The position numbers were made by a program, and so were the translations under genes. 59,849 nt of DNA from Pseudoduganella buxea (GTDB taxonomy: Bacteria; Pseudomonadota; Gammaproteobacteria; Burkholderiales; Burkholderiaceae_D), in contig NZ_WNKZ01000028.1 of the NCBI RefSeq assembly GCF_009720835.1, positions 1-59,849 of the forward strand, in the 5' to 3' direction. Positions 36,552 through 46,204 of this stretch are shown here, in pieces (position 1 is the first letter of the stretch; each line of letters begins with the position of its first letter). Under the pieces are notes generated by a model, which made no database searches, was not told the origin of the DNA, and was given only the letters and a program-made list of their open reading frames with translations.

Positions 36552-37736
36552 ATGCTTTCGAAATCTTTCTTTACCGCATTCGTTCCGGCGGCGGGGACGG
36601 CCAGCGCCGCCGAACGGCTGCGCGCTTGCGGCGGCGCCCTGCTGGGTCTCCTGATCACGGGCATCGTTGCCCACGTGCTGCTGGGCGAAAACGCCATCTG
36701 GCTGGTGGCGCCGATGGGCGCGTCGTCCGTGTTGCTGTTCTGCCTGCCCGCGAGCCCCCTGGCCCAGCCCTGGTCCGTGATCGGCGGCAATGTCGTGTCC
36801 GCCCTCGTCGGCGCCGCCTGCGTGCGCTGGCTCGGCCATGCGTTGCCGCAGCCGGCCCTGGCGTCGGTGGCGACGGCGCTGGCCATCGGCGCCATGTTCA
36901 GCCTGCGCTGCCTGCACCCGCCCGGTGGCGCCGCCGCGCTGACCTCCGTCATCGGCGGCCCGGCCGTGCATGCGGCGGGCTGGTCCTTCGCCTTCGGTCC
37001 CGTGCTGATCGATTCCCTGTTGCTGGTGGCCGCCGCCATCGCCTACAACAACCTGACGGGCCGGCGCTATCCCCACAGCCAGGTCGTGACGCACGCGAAT
37101 CCCCACGCCACGAAGGACGACGTGCCGACCGTGCGGCTGGGCTTCCAGCCGCAGGACCTGGATGACGTGCTGAAACGCTATGGACAGGTGCTCGACATCA
37201 GCCGCGACGACCTGGAAGCGCTGTTCCTGCAAACGGAATTACGTGCCTACCAGCGCCGCTTCGGCGTCATCAGTTGCGGCGACATCATGTCGAAGGACGT
37301 CGTGACGGCCGAGTTCGCCACCAGCCTGGCCGAAGCGTGGCGGGCCATGCGTGCCCACCATATCGCGGCCGTGCCTGTGCTCAATCCCGCGCGCCGCGTC
37401 ATCGGCATCGTCACGCAGGGCGACTTCCTGCGCCACAGCGGCCTGGACGAATATCGTTCGATGCGCACGCGCCTGCGCGACTTTCTCCGCCCCAGCGGCA
37501 AGTCGCATTCGGAAAAAGCCGAGGTGGTGGGCCAGATCATGACGGCCCGGCCCCGCGTGGCCCGCCTCGACACGCCCATCGTCGACCTGGTGCCCCTGAT
37601 GGCCGACAGCGGCCTGCACCATATTCCCGTGGTGGATGGCGAGGAACGCTTTGCCGGCATCGTCACGCAGTCGGACGTGGTGGCGGCGCTGTACGAGCAC
37701 CGGCTGGCCGAAGCGATGCCCGCCAAACTGGCCTGA
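36552..37736 (+). CDS. HPP-family membrane protein with two CBS domains
   Basis: A 394-aa protein. Residues 20-165 are the four-helix HPP domain with the signature LHPPGGAAAL at about 122-131. The C-terminal half carries two CBS domains (starting at about CGDIMSKDVV, residue 243, and VGQIMTARPRV, residue 328), which normally bind adenine nucleotides. HPP proteins have been linked to nitrite transport in chloroplasts, but bacterial HPP-CBS proteins are largely uncharacterised; an energy-sensed transporter is inference. GGAAAG lies directly before the start. It marks the return to host-like composition after the island. Confidence 0.9.
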   Translation: MLSKSFFTAFVPAAGTASAAERLRACGGALLGLLITGIVAHVLLGENAIWLVAPMGASSVLLFCLPASPLAQPWSVIGGNVVSALVGAACVRWLGHALPQPALASVATALAIGAMFSLRCLHPPGGAAALTSVIGGPAVHAAGWSFAFGPVLIDSLLLVAAAIAYNNLTGRRYPHSQVVTHANPHATKDDVPTVRLGFQPQDLDDVLKRYGQVLDISRDDLEALFLQTELRAYQRRFGVISCGDIMSKDVVTAEFATSLAEAWRAMRAHHIAAVPVLNPARRVIGIVTQGDFLRHSGLDEYRSMRTRLRDFLRPSGKSHSEKAEVVGQIMTARPRVARLDTPIVDLVPLMADSGLHHIPVVDGEERFAGIVTQSDVVAALYEHRLAEAMPAKLA

Positions 37737-37840
37737 GCCATATTTTTTCATGCAAGCCGGCACGGGATATTCCGCCGCCGGGCCGGATCGCTTATGCTGT
37801 CGCCCGAATGTTTCCAACCTTTTATCCTCGGGAATCAGAT

Positions 37841-39649
37841 ATGAAGCGTATCAAACTGGGCGCACTGGCCGCCGCGTTGTTGCTGGCGTTCGCGCCCGTC
37901 CATGCCGGCGCCGCGCCGGCCGGCAAGGTGTCGGCCACGGTCTCGGCCGCCGCCAGCAAGCAGTTCCTGAAGCTGGCCGACGAGTACTACGATGCCGTCG
38001 CCCGCTTCGAACCCGTGGGTGCCACGGAAAATGGCGACAACCGCTTCGACGACCAGATCGGCATGGCCATCGCGCCGGCCGAGCGCGCCAGGCAGTTCGC
38101 CCGCTACCGCCAGTTCCAGAAGCGCCTGCAGGCGCTCGACCGCCGCGCCCTGACCCGCAGCGACCAGATCAACTACGACGTGCTGGCCTTCGAACTGAAG
38201 ACGCTGCTTTCGTACCAGCCGTATCCGGGCCACCTGCTGCCGATCAGCCAGATGGACAGCATGCCCATCACCCTGGCCAACTTCGCCGGCGGCGAAGCGT
38301 CGCAGCCGCTGACCAACGTGCCCCAGTACGATGCCTACCTGAAGCGGCTGACGCAGCTGCCGGCGTGGATCGACCAGGCCATCGCCAATATGCAGGAAGG
38401 CATGCGTACCGGCGTCACGCAGCCGAAGGCCATCATGCTGTCGGCCCTGCCCCAGTTCCAGAAGCTGGTCAGCGCCACGCCCGAGCAGAGCATCTACTAC
38501 ACGCCCATCAAGAAGCTGCCGGCCGCCTTCCCGGACGCCGACAAGGTACGCCTGACGGCCGCCTACCGCACCACCATCGAAACGAAGCTGATGCCGGCAC
38601 TGGCGCGGCTGGCCACCTTCCTGGAACAGCAGTACATTCCCGCCTGCCGCACGTCGACGGGCTTTTCCGCCGTGCCGAACGGCGCGGCCTGGTACGCCGT
38701 GCGCGTGGCGGACTCGACGACGACGAACCTGACGCCGGAGCAGATCCATGCCATCGGCCTGAAGGAAGTGGCGCGCATCCAGGGCGAGTTCGCCCGCCTG
38801 GGGCCGAAGCTGGGCTATGACGGCCCGGCCGCCGGCCTGCCCGTGTGGGTGTCGCAGCAGAAGCGCTTCTTCCCGTTCAAGACGGATGCGGAAGTGCAGG
38901 CCGAATACCACAAGCTCAACGCCATCCTCGACACCAAGCTGCCGGCGATGTTCACCTTGCTGCCGAAGGCCAAGCTGGACCTGCGCCTGGAGCCGGAACT
39001 GAGCCGCGACACGGCCTCGGACCACTACACTGCGCCGGCCGCCGACGGCTCGCGCCCCGGCGTGTTCTGGTCTGTCGTCACCGATCCGACGAAATACGGC
39101 AACACGGGCATGACGACCTTGTTCCTGCACGAAGGCAAGCCCGGCCACCACTTCCATATCGCGCTGATGCAGGAACTGGGCCTGCCCAACTTCCGCAAAT
39201 TCGGCGGCAATACGGCCTTCACGGAAGGCTGGGCCCTGTATGCGGAAACCCTGGGCCGCGAGATGGGCCTGTTCGAAGACCCGGCCCAGTATTTCGGCCA
39301 CCTCAACGACGAGCTGCTGCGCGCCACCCGCCTGGTGGTCGATACGGGCATGCACGCCAAGGGCTGGACCCGTGAGCAGACCATCCAGTACATGAAGGAC
39401 ACCCTGGGCTACGACGCCGTGGCGAAAAGCGAGACGGAGCGCTATATGGCGTGGCCGGGCCAGGCGCTGGCGTACAAGATCGGTGCATTGAAGATCATGG
39501 AACTGCGCCAGCGTGCGCAGGCGGCGCTGGGCGACAAGTTCAGCCTGCCGGCCTTCCATGAACAGGTGCTGGGCGACGGCACTTTGCCGCTCAGCTTGCT
39601 GGAGGCGAAGATCGACAGCTGGATCGCCAAGCAAGGCGCCCGGCCGTAA
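37841..39649 (+). CDS. DUF885 family putative exported peptidase
   Basis: A 602-aa DUF885 protein. The signal peptide is MKRIKLGALAAALLLAFAPV and is probably cleaved after HAGA. The conserved metal-site-like motif HEGKPGHH is at residues 430-437, followed by WALYAETLGREMG and a helical C-terminus, as in zinc carboxypeptidase-like members of the family. Conserved substrate-side features include the TEGWALYAE block. The start is fixed by the signal peptide and by GGGAA nine bases upstream; the frame is open further up through the HPP gene. Expected in the periplasm. Substrate unknown. Confidence 0.88.
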   Translation: MKRIKLGALAAALLLAFAPVHAGAAPAGKVSATVSAAASKQFLKLADEYYDAVARFEPVGATENGDNRFDDQIGMAIAPAERARQFARYRQFQKRLQALDRRALTRSDQINYDVLAFELKTLLSYQPYPGHLLPISQMDSMPITLANFAGGEASQPLTNVPQYDAYLKRLTQLPAWIDQAIANMQEGMRTGVTQPKAIMLSALPQFQKLVSATPEQSIYYTPIKKLPAAFPDADKVRLTAAYRTTIETKLMPALARLATFLEQQYIPACRTSTGFSAVPNGAAWYAVRVADSTTTNLTPEQIHAIGLKEVARIQGEFARLGPKLGYDGPAAGLPVWVSQQKRFFPFKTDAEVQAEYHKLNAILDTKLPAMFTLLPKAKLDLRLEPELSRDTASDHYTAPAADGSRPGVFWSVVTDPTKYGNTGMTTLFLHEGKPGHHFHIALMQELGLPNFRKFGGNTAFTEGWALYAETLGREMGLFEDPAQYFGHLNDELLRATRLVVDTGMHAKGWTREQTIQYMKDTLGYDAVAKSETERYMAWPGQALAYKIGALKIMELRQRAQAALGDKFSLPAFHEQVLGDGTLPLSLLEAKIDSWIAKQGARP

Positions 39650-39670
39650 GGCTCGGGGCGTGGCGGCGGC

Positions 39671-40105
39671 TCAGATATAGAAGCCGCCCGCCCGGACCAG
39701 CAGGGTGGCCGCGCCCAGTGACAGCAGTGCCAGCAGGGCCCAGCCGGCGATGCCGCCCAGCAGGGCCGGCCACCATGGCCGGCGCCGGTAATTCAACCCC
39801 ACATTGTCAGTCACGTAGCGGCACTGTTCGCGGGCGGGAAAACCACACCAGGCAGCCATCCATGCCGCCGCCGCGACCGACGGCAGGTGCCGCGCATACG
39901 TTTCGAACAGCGCGCCGGCCACGCCTGCCAGCAACACCGTTGCCACCATCAGGTAACTCCACCGCCGCGCCGCCTGCGCCTTGTCAGGCCGCCCCAGCAC
40001 GCGCCAGTTGGCCGCATGCACCCAGGCCCCGAATGCAGGCGAAAACAACAGGCTCCATAGCGCCGCTACCCGCGGGTTCCACAATTGACAGCTGTCCGGC
40101 TTCAT
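39671..40105 (-). CDS. Hypothetical membrane protein
   Basis: A 144-aa protein with three to four hydrophobic segments: around LWSLLFSPAFGAWVHAANW (residues 16-34), the LMVATVLLAGVAGALF stretch (about 52-67) and a C-terminal pair (about 112-140). The N-terminal SPAFGAWVHAANWR motif recurs in small uncharacterised membrane proteins. GGAGG lies six bases before the ATG. A hairpin (GTAAGCT/AGCTTAC, 40122-40139) sits just upstream and may end the thioesterase transcript. Function unknown. Confidence 0.75.
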   Translation of the reverse strand: MKPDSCQLWNPRVAALWSLLFSPAFGAWVHAANWRVLGRPDKAQAARRWSYLMVATVLLAGVAGALFETYARHLPSVAAAAWMAAWCGFPAREQCRYVTDNVGLNYRRRPWWPALLGGIAGWALLALLSLGAATLLVRAGGFYI

Positions 40106-40202
40106 CGCGCCTCCGAAGTGGGGTAAGCTCCAGCTTACGCCCCTTGCCGGACATTTTATTGCCTAAAGCCAATAATTGATATCGTTCTGTGCACATGCCG
40201 GC

Positions 40203-40649
40203 TTACTTCTGGATCTGATAGCGCTTGATGCGCTTGAGCACCAGTTCGGGCAGGCTCTTGATCTGCTTCGCATGGCTGGCGAAGACGATCTGCTGGCGCC
40301 CCACGGACACGGGCACGCCGTTGGCATAGAAGCGAAACTCCAGCCAGAACGAGCAGCGCTTGACATCATAGGTGTTGACTTCGCAGGTGATTTCCTGAAA
40401 CGGGAAGGTCTCCGCCAGGTAGTCCTGCTGGGCGTGCTTGGTGATGAACACGCCTTCCTGTTGCAGCATGTCGCGCGAGATGCATTCGTAGAACCACTTC
40501 TCGCGGCAGATGCCTTGCCACTCGAAGTAGCGGGCGAAGTAGGTGTTGCCGTAGGCGTTCGAATCCTTCAGGTAGATCGACAGCTGATGGTGAAAGGTCA
40601 GTTCAGCGTTGATGTCGGCGTCATTCGCTACGTTGGCGTGCATGAACAT
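40203..40649 (-). CDS. Hot-dog fold thioesterase-like protein
   Basis: A 148-aa protein of the 4HBT/YbgC-like class. The signature is at residues 24-52: YLKDSNAYGNTYFARYFEWQ followed by GICREKWFYE, where the Asp/Asn near the start and the following helix form the acyl-CoA site. In canonical members the motif reads DxDxxGHV; here DSNAYGN keeps the first Asp. GGGAGC lies eight bases upstream of the start. It diverges from the histidine kinase. Acyl-CoA or acyl-carrier thioester hydrolysis is expected; the natural acyl group is unknown. Confidence 0.85.
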   Translation of the reverse strand: MFMHANVANDADINAELTFHHQLSIYLKDSNAYGNTYFARYFEWQGICREKWFYECISRDMLQQEGVFITKHAQQDYLAETFPFQEITCEVNTYDVKRCSFWLEFRFYANGVPVSVGRQQIVFASHAKQIKSLPELVLKRIKRYQIQK

Positions 40650-40866
40650 GAAGTGCTCCCTGGTTTTGGTGGCCGTCCGGCTGCTTTGGTCCGGTGGCGT
40701 ACGGCATCAGTTGCCGAACACCTCTACTTTTTGCCTGAATGCATGGAACACTTTTGATCTAGCGCAACCCGAAGTTGTTTAGGGGCAAATTGGCTGGGAC
40801 ATTGTCGGTTTCCGTTGTTAAGATCGCTTGCCTGCTCAAGATTTGTTACCCTGGCGAGAGGACCGC

Positions 40867-42297
40867 ATGTACTCGATTCTGCCCGGCCTGGTGTCGCTGC
40901 TGTTTATCGGCTACGGGGCCTATGTGCTCAATTCCCGCGGCGTCAGCCGCATCAGCCTGACCTTCTTCCTGGTCTGCGTTACGACGTTCTTCTGGCAGGC
41001 CGCCTGGGCCGTCCTGTTCCAGGTGCGCGATCCCGACCTGGCGCTGACCATTGCCCGCCTGGGTTACCTGCCGATCCTGTTCCTGCCCACGACCCTGTAC
41101 CACTTCATCACGGAACTGACGGGCGACCGGGCCGAAAAGCCGCTGGTACACGGCAGCTATGCACTGGCGGGCGTGCTGATGGCCTTGATCGCCACGACGG
41201 ACCTCGTTATCAAGGGCATGCATCCGTACTTCTTCGGTTATTACCCGCAGGCCGGCTGGCTGCATCCGGTGCACCTGGTCCAGACCGGGGTGGTTGTCAC
41301 GCGTGGCCTGTACCTGCTGTACCGCCGTCAGCAGGTAGCGCTATCGACGGAAAAGGCGCGGCTGCGTTACTGCCTCGTCAGCATCCTGATCTACTTCGCC
41401 GCGGCCGTCGACTACCTGTGCAACTACGGCGTGGCCCTGTATCCGCCCGGCGTGATCTTCATTGCCGCCAGCCTCGGCCTGATTGCCCAGGCCATGGTGC
41501 GGCACAACCTGCTGGCCGACCCTATCGCCACGGCCGCCAGCATCGCCCACGAAGTGCGCACGCCGCTGGCGACGATCCGCAGCCAGTCGCGCGTGCTGGC
41601 GCGCAGCCTGCCTGAGCTGATTGCCGGCTACAAGAGCTCCGAAGCGCCGGGCCTGAATGCCGAACAGCTGGCCTACCTGGGCGAGATCGCCAAGCATATC
41701 GAAACGGAAGTATCGCGGTCGAATTTCATTGTCGACATGCTGCTGGCGTCGGCGCGGGCCGGTTCCCTGCAGCGCGACGGCTTTGCCGTCCACACCATCA
41801 AACGCTGCATCGACGAGGCGCTGGCCTGCTACCCGTTCACGGACCGCGAGCGCGACCTGGTGAGCGTATCGATCCGCGACGATTTCCGTTTCTACGGCTC
41901 CGATACCCTGCTGGTGTACGTCCTGTACAACCTTCTGAAAAACGCGCTGCATGCGTTGAAGGTGGCCGGCCGGGGCACGGTGCTGATCGAATGCCACGGC
42001 TCGGCCACGGCCAACCAGAACCTGATGGTGGTAACGGACACGGGCCACGGCATTGCCGCCGATGTTTTACCCCATGTATTCGATCCGTTTTACACGACGC
42101 GCCACAGCGGCGGTGGTACCGGCATGGGGCTGGCCTTCTGCCACAAGGTCATCACGGCATTCGGCGGCACCATCGGCTGCGAATCGCAGCAGGGTTCATT
42201 TACCCGGTTCACCGTGGGCTTCCCCGTCAACCTGCCAAGCGTCAGCGCGGGCCAGGCGGTGGCGGATCATTATCCCGTGCCGCACCAGGCCAAGTGA
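40867..42297 (+). CDS. Sensor histidine kinase with 7-helix N-terminus
   Basis: A 476-aa membrane histidine kinase. Residues 1-215 contain about seven hydrophobic helices resembling the 7TM histidine-kinase sensor module. The dimerisation domain carries SIAHEVRTPLATIRSQ with His228, then the catalytic domain with the N box NLLKNALHAL, G1 DTGHGIA, F box FDPFYTT and G2 GGGTGMGLAF. The start is set by AGAGGA five bases before ATG 40867; the frame opens 39 bases earlier without a ribosome site. No response regulator is adjacent, so the partner is elsewhere. The ligand is unknown; a lipophilic or membrane signal fits the sensor type. Confidence 0.92.
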   Translation: MYSILPGLVSLLFIGYGAYVLNSRGVSRISLTFFLVCVTTFFWQAAWAVLFQVRDPDLALTIARLGYLPILFLPTTLYHFITELTGDRAEKPLVHGSYALAGVLMALIATTDLVIKGMHPYFFGYYPQAGWLHPVHLVQTGVVVTRGLYLLYRRQQVALSTEKARLRYCLVSILIYFAAAVDYLCNYGVALYPPGVIFIAASLGLIAQAMVRHNLLADPIATAASIAHEVRTPLATIRSQSRVLARSLPELIAGYKSSEAPGLNAEQLAYLGEIAKHIETEVSRSNFIVDMLLASARAGSLQRDGFAVHTIKRCIDEALACYPFTDRERDLVSVSIRDDFRFYGSDTLLVYVLYNLLKNALHALKVAGRGTVLIECHGSATANQNLMVVTDTGHGIAADVLPHVFDPFYTTRHSGGGTGMGLAFCHKVITAFGGTIGCESQQGSFTRFTVGFPVNLPSVSAGQAVADHYPVPHQAK

Positions 42298-42310
42298 ATC
42301 GGATCGGGGT

Positions 42311-42925
42311 TTATTGCGTGGCAGGCGCGTCGATGCTGCGGACAATATCGTCCAGGTCGGTGTCATCGCCCAGCACGAATATCTTGCGCTGGTCCAGCAC
42401 GTCCAGGATAAAACCCTGCTTTTCACGCAGGCGTCGCTGGAAATCCGGCAGCGAATACAGGTTGGGATTGATTCTGCGCCGCAGGATGCGTTCCGCCACG
42501 GGTAAGCGGCTGAGCAATTCGCCGTAGGTTGTGTTTTCACCGATCAGCAGTAATTCGATGGCGTCGTTCGACGCTTCCTGCTCCTGGGCCGTTTTACCGT
42601 AGACGAAGGCGACATTGAGCGACTTTCGCATCGGCGCCAGCGCGGAATTCAATACGCTGACGAGGCCGAAGGTTTTCTTGACGATGCTCGTCAATTCCTC
42701 ATAGACCAGGCTGTTCTTATTCGGCCGGAACTGGCGCACATTGCCGATACGCTCGGACAGGATCAGCCCCGATTCGTGCAGCCGCTTCAATTCACGCTGG
42801 GCCGAAGCACTGCCCAGGCCCGTCAGCCGCATGATCTCGTTCAGGTGAAACCCTTCACCCGTGCGGGCGAACAGCAGGCCAAGGAGCTTTTGCTGGGCGG
42901 GCGTGAACAATGCTGAGGCAATCAT
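42311..42925 (-). CDS. Winged-helix regulator with degenerate nucleotidyltransferase domain
   Basis: A 204-aa protein. Residues 1-75 form a winged helix-turn-helix (GEGFHLNEIMRLTGLGSASA, QRELKRLHESGLILSE). The second half resembles a polymerase-beta-type nucleotidyltransferase: VAFVYGKTAQEQEASNDAIE then LLLIGE stands where active members have GSxxxGxxxxxSDID, so the catalytic Ser and acidic residues are changed (Asn for the first Asp, Glu for the second). It is probably inactive as an enzyme and acts as a regulator. It converges with the histidine kinase gene (13-base gap) and diverges from the M16 peptidase. Confidence 0.8.
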   Translation of the reverse strand: MIASALFTPAQQKLLGLLFARTGEGFHLNEIMRLTGLGSASAQRELKRLHESGLILSERIGNVRQFRPNKNSLVYEELTSIVKKTFGLVSVLNSALAPMRKSLNVAFVYGKTAQEQEASNDAIELLLIGENTTYGELLSRLPVAERILRRRINPNLYSLPDFQRRLREKQGFILDVLDQRKIFVLGDDTDLDDIVRSIDAPATQ

Positions 42926-43031
42926 GACTAAATCTTAGCATGGATGCGCTCAATCCTGGCACGACTATAGAGCCGCAAGGGGCGCTACAATGGCCGGGTC
43001 GGTCTCTCCCTCTTTTCTTTATCAGGTGACT

Positions 43032-45809
43032 ATGCAACGCATGATTGCAATCGTCCTCGCCGCCGGCGTGGCCGCTTCCCTTCCCTCGGCAATTGCCGCG
43101 CCCGTTTCGGCCCAGGCTGCCGCGAAAACGGCGGCGCCGCAATACGACCGCAAGGTTTATGAAATTCCATATAAGAAATTTGTATTGCAAAATGGTTTGA
43201 CTTTATTGGTGCATGAGGACCACAGCGTGCCGCTGGTCGGCGTCAATATCTGGTACCACGTGGGTTCGCGCAATGAAAAGCGGGGCAAGACGGGGTTCGC
43301 CCATTTGTTCGAGCATTTCTTCTTCAACGGCTCGGAGAATTATCCGCACGGCTTCCGCGAAGCGATGGACGACCTGGGCGCGAATAACCGCAACGGCACC
43401 ACCAATACGGACCGCACCAATTTCTTCGAGGACGTGCCGACACCAGCCCTGGAACGCACCCTGTACCTGGAAGCGGACCGGATGGGTTTCCTGGGCAATT
43501 ACATTTCGAAGGCGATGCTGGAGCGTGAACGGGGCGTCGTGCAGAATGAAAAGCGGCAGGGCGAGAACCAGCCTTATGGCCGGGTATGGCAGGAACGCTC
43601 GGCAAAGATGTATCCGTATTCCCACCCATATTCCTGGCCAGTGATCGGCAGCATGGACGACCTGAATGCCGCTTCGCTGGACGATATCCGCGAATGGTAT
43701 CGCAGCTATTACGGCCCGAATAATGCCGTTATCGCGCTGGCCGGCGATATCACGCCGCAGGCGGCGCTGGCGCTGGTGGAAAAATATTTCGGCTCGATTC
43801 CGCCGGGACCGCCGCTGCCGCGCATGGCCGAATGGATTCCCCGTTTCGACCGCAACCTGCGCGACGAAATGGAAGACCATGTGCCGCAGGTGCGGATCTA
43901 CCGCAGTTATCACCTGCCCGGCTGGCGCGATGGCGATACCACGCGCCTGGGCCTGTTGTCGGACGTGCTGGCCAATTCGAAAAGCGCACGGCTGAACCGC
44001 CGGCTGATCGATGAAAAACGGCTGGCAACGGCCGTATCCGCCGGGGTCGACACGAGCGAGCTCGCCAGCAGTTTCGATATCGTCGTCACCGTGCGCCCCG
44101 GCGTCGACCCGCTCGACGTGGAGCGGGAAGTCGATGCCGTGCTGAACACGCTGCTGGACAAGGGGCCGACGCCGGCCGAACTGGCGCGGGTACGGGCCAT
44201 GACCTTGTCGAACTTCTCGCGCGGCATCGAACGTCTGGGCGGCTTCGGCGGCCGGTCCGACGTGCTGGCCGAAAGCATGACCTACGGCGGCAGCCCGGAC
44301 GCCTACCTGAAGCAGCTCGATATCGTCGGCACGGCCCAGCCTGGCCAAATGAAGGCGGCCGGCGACAAGTGGCTGCGCGCCCACCATTACACGATGACGG
44401 TCAAGCCCTTCGCCAAGCTGTCGGCCACGGCCGGCACGCTCGACCGCAAGCTGCTGCCCGCGCTGGGCGACGCGCCCGACGTCAAGTTCCCCGCCATGCA
44501 GCGCGCCACCCTGTCGAACGGCCTGAAGGTGATCTTGCTGGAACGCCATGCGGCGCCCATCGTCAACGTGGCGCTGGCCGTTGACGCCGGCGTGGCGGCC
44601 GACACCCCCGCCAAGGCGGGCCTGGCCTCCTTGACGCTGGAACTGCTGGACAAAGGCACGGCCCGGCGCGATGCCTTCCAGATGTCCGACGCGCTCGAGT
44701 CGCTGGGCGCGCGCCTGTCCACCGGCACCGGCACGGACCTGTCGCTGGTGCGGCTGCAGGCCACGGCCGGCCAGCTGGCACCGTCGCTGGCGCTGATGGC
44801 CGAAGCGGCGCTGACGCCGGCCTTCCCCCAGGACCAGTTCACCCTGTACCAGCAACGCCGCCTGACGCAGATCGCCCAGGAAAAGGCGCAGCCGAACGGC
44901 CTGGCCCAGCGCATCCTGCCTGGCTTGCTGTACGGCAAGAACAATGCCTACAGCCTGCCGGCCTCGGGCATCGAGTCGGCGGTGAGCAGCCTGACCCGCG
45001 ACGATCTGGTGAAATGGCATGCCGACTGGTTCAAGCCGGGCAGCGCGACCGTCATCGTCACGGGTGACACGACGATGGAAAAAGTCAAACCGATGCTGGA
45101 AGCGGCCTTCGGCAAGTGGCAGGCCGGCACCGTGCCGCGCAAGGGCGTGGCCATCGTCCCTCCCACGGCCGGCAAGCGCATCTATCTGGTCGACAAGCCC
45201 GATGCGCCCCAGTCGACCATCGTGGCGGGCCAGATTTCCCTGCCGCAGGGCCAGCCGGAAGACCTCGCGATGGAACCGGTGATGCAGAACTTCGGCGGCA
45301 TGGCGACGTCACGCCTGAACCGCAACCTGCGCCTGGACAAGCACTGGAGCTACGGCACCAACGGGCGCCTGTCCAATGTGCGCGGGCAGCGCAGCTTCGT
45401 CGTCACGGCCCCCGTGCAGACGGACAAGACGACCGAGGCGATGGCGGAAGTGCAAAAGGAAATCCGCGCCGTGGCGGGCGAGCGGCCCATCCGGGGCGAG
45501 GAATTCACCAGCATCATGCGTAACATGACGTCGCGCCTGGCCGGGCGCTTCGAGACCATCAATGCGCTGGAAGCGGCGGCGCTGGAAACGGTCAACCTGG
45601 GCCTGCCGGACGATTACTGGTCGCGCTACGCCTCGACCTTGCGCGCGCTGACGGAACCACAACTGGCCGCTGCCGCAGGCAAGTTCATCCTGCCTGAACG
45701 CCTGGTCTGGGTCATCGTGGGCGACCTGCGCAAGATCGAGCCGAAGGTGCGGGCGCTGGGCTGGGGTGAAGTCACCGTGCTCGACAACGACGGCAAACCT
45801 GTCCGATGA
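43032..45809 (+). CDS. M16 family (insulinase/pitrilysin) zinc peptidase
   Basis: A 925-aa exported protein with two M16 halves. A signal peptide ends near AIAAPVSA. The first half has the inverted zinc motif HLFEH (residues 91-95) and the distal Glu in VQNEKR (about 173). The second half, from about ATLSNGLKVILLERH (about 490), has the corresponding position occupied by GLASLTLELLDKG and is the non-catalytic partner lobe. AGGTGA lies five bases before ATG 43032; an earlier in-frame ATG at 42990 lacks the signal peptide fit. It overlaps the GFA-family gene downstream (ATGA), so the two are co-translated. It probably clears peptides in the periplasm. Confidence 0.93.
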   Translation: MQRMIAIVLAAGVAASLPSAIAAPVSAQAAAKTAAPQYDRKVYEIPYKKFVLQNGLTLLVHEDHSVPLVGVNIWYHVGSRNEKRGKTGFAHLFEHFFFNGSENYPHGFREAMDDLGANNRNGTTNTDRTNFFEDVPTPALERTLYLEADRMGFLGNYISKAMLERERGVVQNEKRQGENQPYGRVWQERSAKMYPYSHPYSWPVIGSMDDLNAASLDDIREWYRSYYGPNNAVIALAGDITPQAALALVEKYFGSIPPGPPLPRMAEWIPRFDRNLRDEMEDHVPQVRIYRSYHLPGWRDGDTTRLGLLSDVLANSKSARLNRRLIDEKRLATAVSAGVDTSELASSFDIVVTVRPGVDPLDVEREVDAVLNTLLDKGPTPAELARVRAMTLSNFSRGIERLGGFGGRSDVLAESMTYGGSPDAYLKQLDIVGTAQPGQMKAAGDKWLRAHHYTMTVKPFAKLSATAGTLDRKLLPALGDAPDVKFPAMQRATLSNGLKVILLERHAAPIVNVALAVDAGVAADTPAKAGLASLTLELLDKGTARRDAFQMSDALESLGARLSTGTGTDLSLVRLQATAGQLAPSLALMAEAALTPAFPQDQFTLYQQRRLTQIAQEKAQPNGLAQRILPGLLYGKNNAYSLPASGIESAVSSLTRDDLVKWHADWFKPGSATVIVTGDTTMEKVKPMLEAAFGKWQAGTVPRKGVAIVPPTAGKRIYLVDKPDAPQSTIVAGQISLPQGQPEDLAMEPVMQNFGGMATSRLNRNLRLDKHWSYGTNGRLSNVRGQRSFVVTAPVQTDKTTEAMAEVQKEIRAVAGERPIRGEEFTSIMRNMTSRLAGRFETINALEAAALETVNLGLPDDYWSRYASTLRALTEPQLAAAAGKFILPERLVWVIVGDLRKIEPKVRALGWGEVTVLDNDGKPVR

Positions 45810-46204
45810 GCGTGCGTCAAGGTAGCTGCCACTGCGGCGCGGTGCGCTTCGAAGCGGACGTGGACCTGGCGGACGGCACCGTCCGCTGCAACTGCTCGAT
45901 CTGCGCCAAGGTACGGTGGTGGGGCGCGATGATCGCGCCGGAGCGGCTGCGGCTGCTTTCCGGCGAGGACGCCCTGACCCAGTACACCTTCGGCGCACAC
46001 CTGCAACGCCACCGCTTCTGCCGGCATTGCGGCGTGCGCCTGTTCGAGTTCGGTACCTCGCCGCTACGGGGTGAATTTGTCGCCATCAATGTGACGGCAT
46101 TGGATGACGTTACCGATGCGGAACTGGCTGCCGCGCCAATTCGCTATGTCGACGGCCGGCATGACCGCTGGCTCGAGGAGCCGGACATCATCAGTCACCT
46201 GTAG
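45806..46204 (+). CDS. GFA-family zinc protein, second member
   Basis: A 132-aa GFA-family protein. Ligand pairs are GSCHCGA (residues 6-12), CNCSIC (28-33) and FCRHCGV (70-76), the complete zinc-binding set. It overlaps the M16 peptidase stop by four bases and converges with the HTH gene, sharing 14 bases at the 3' end. It is distinct from the GFA protein at 24521 in its C-terminal half. The reaction is not known for this subgroup. Confidence 0.88.
   Translation: MSVRQGSCHCGAVRFEADVDLADGTVRCNCSICAKVRWWGAMIAPERLRLLSGEDALTQYTFGAHLQRHRFCRHCGVRLFEFGTSPLRGEFVAINVTALDDVTDAELAAAPIRYVDGRHDRWLEEPDIISHL

Noticed and set aside
36202..36654. 150-codon frame between the island and the HPP gene
   Set aside because: It has no ribosome site, a Pro/Arg/Ser-rich product without family features, and overlaps the N-terminus of the HPP gene.
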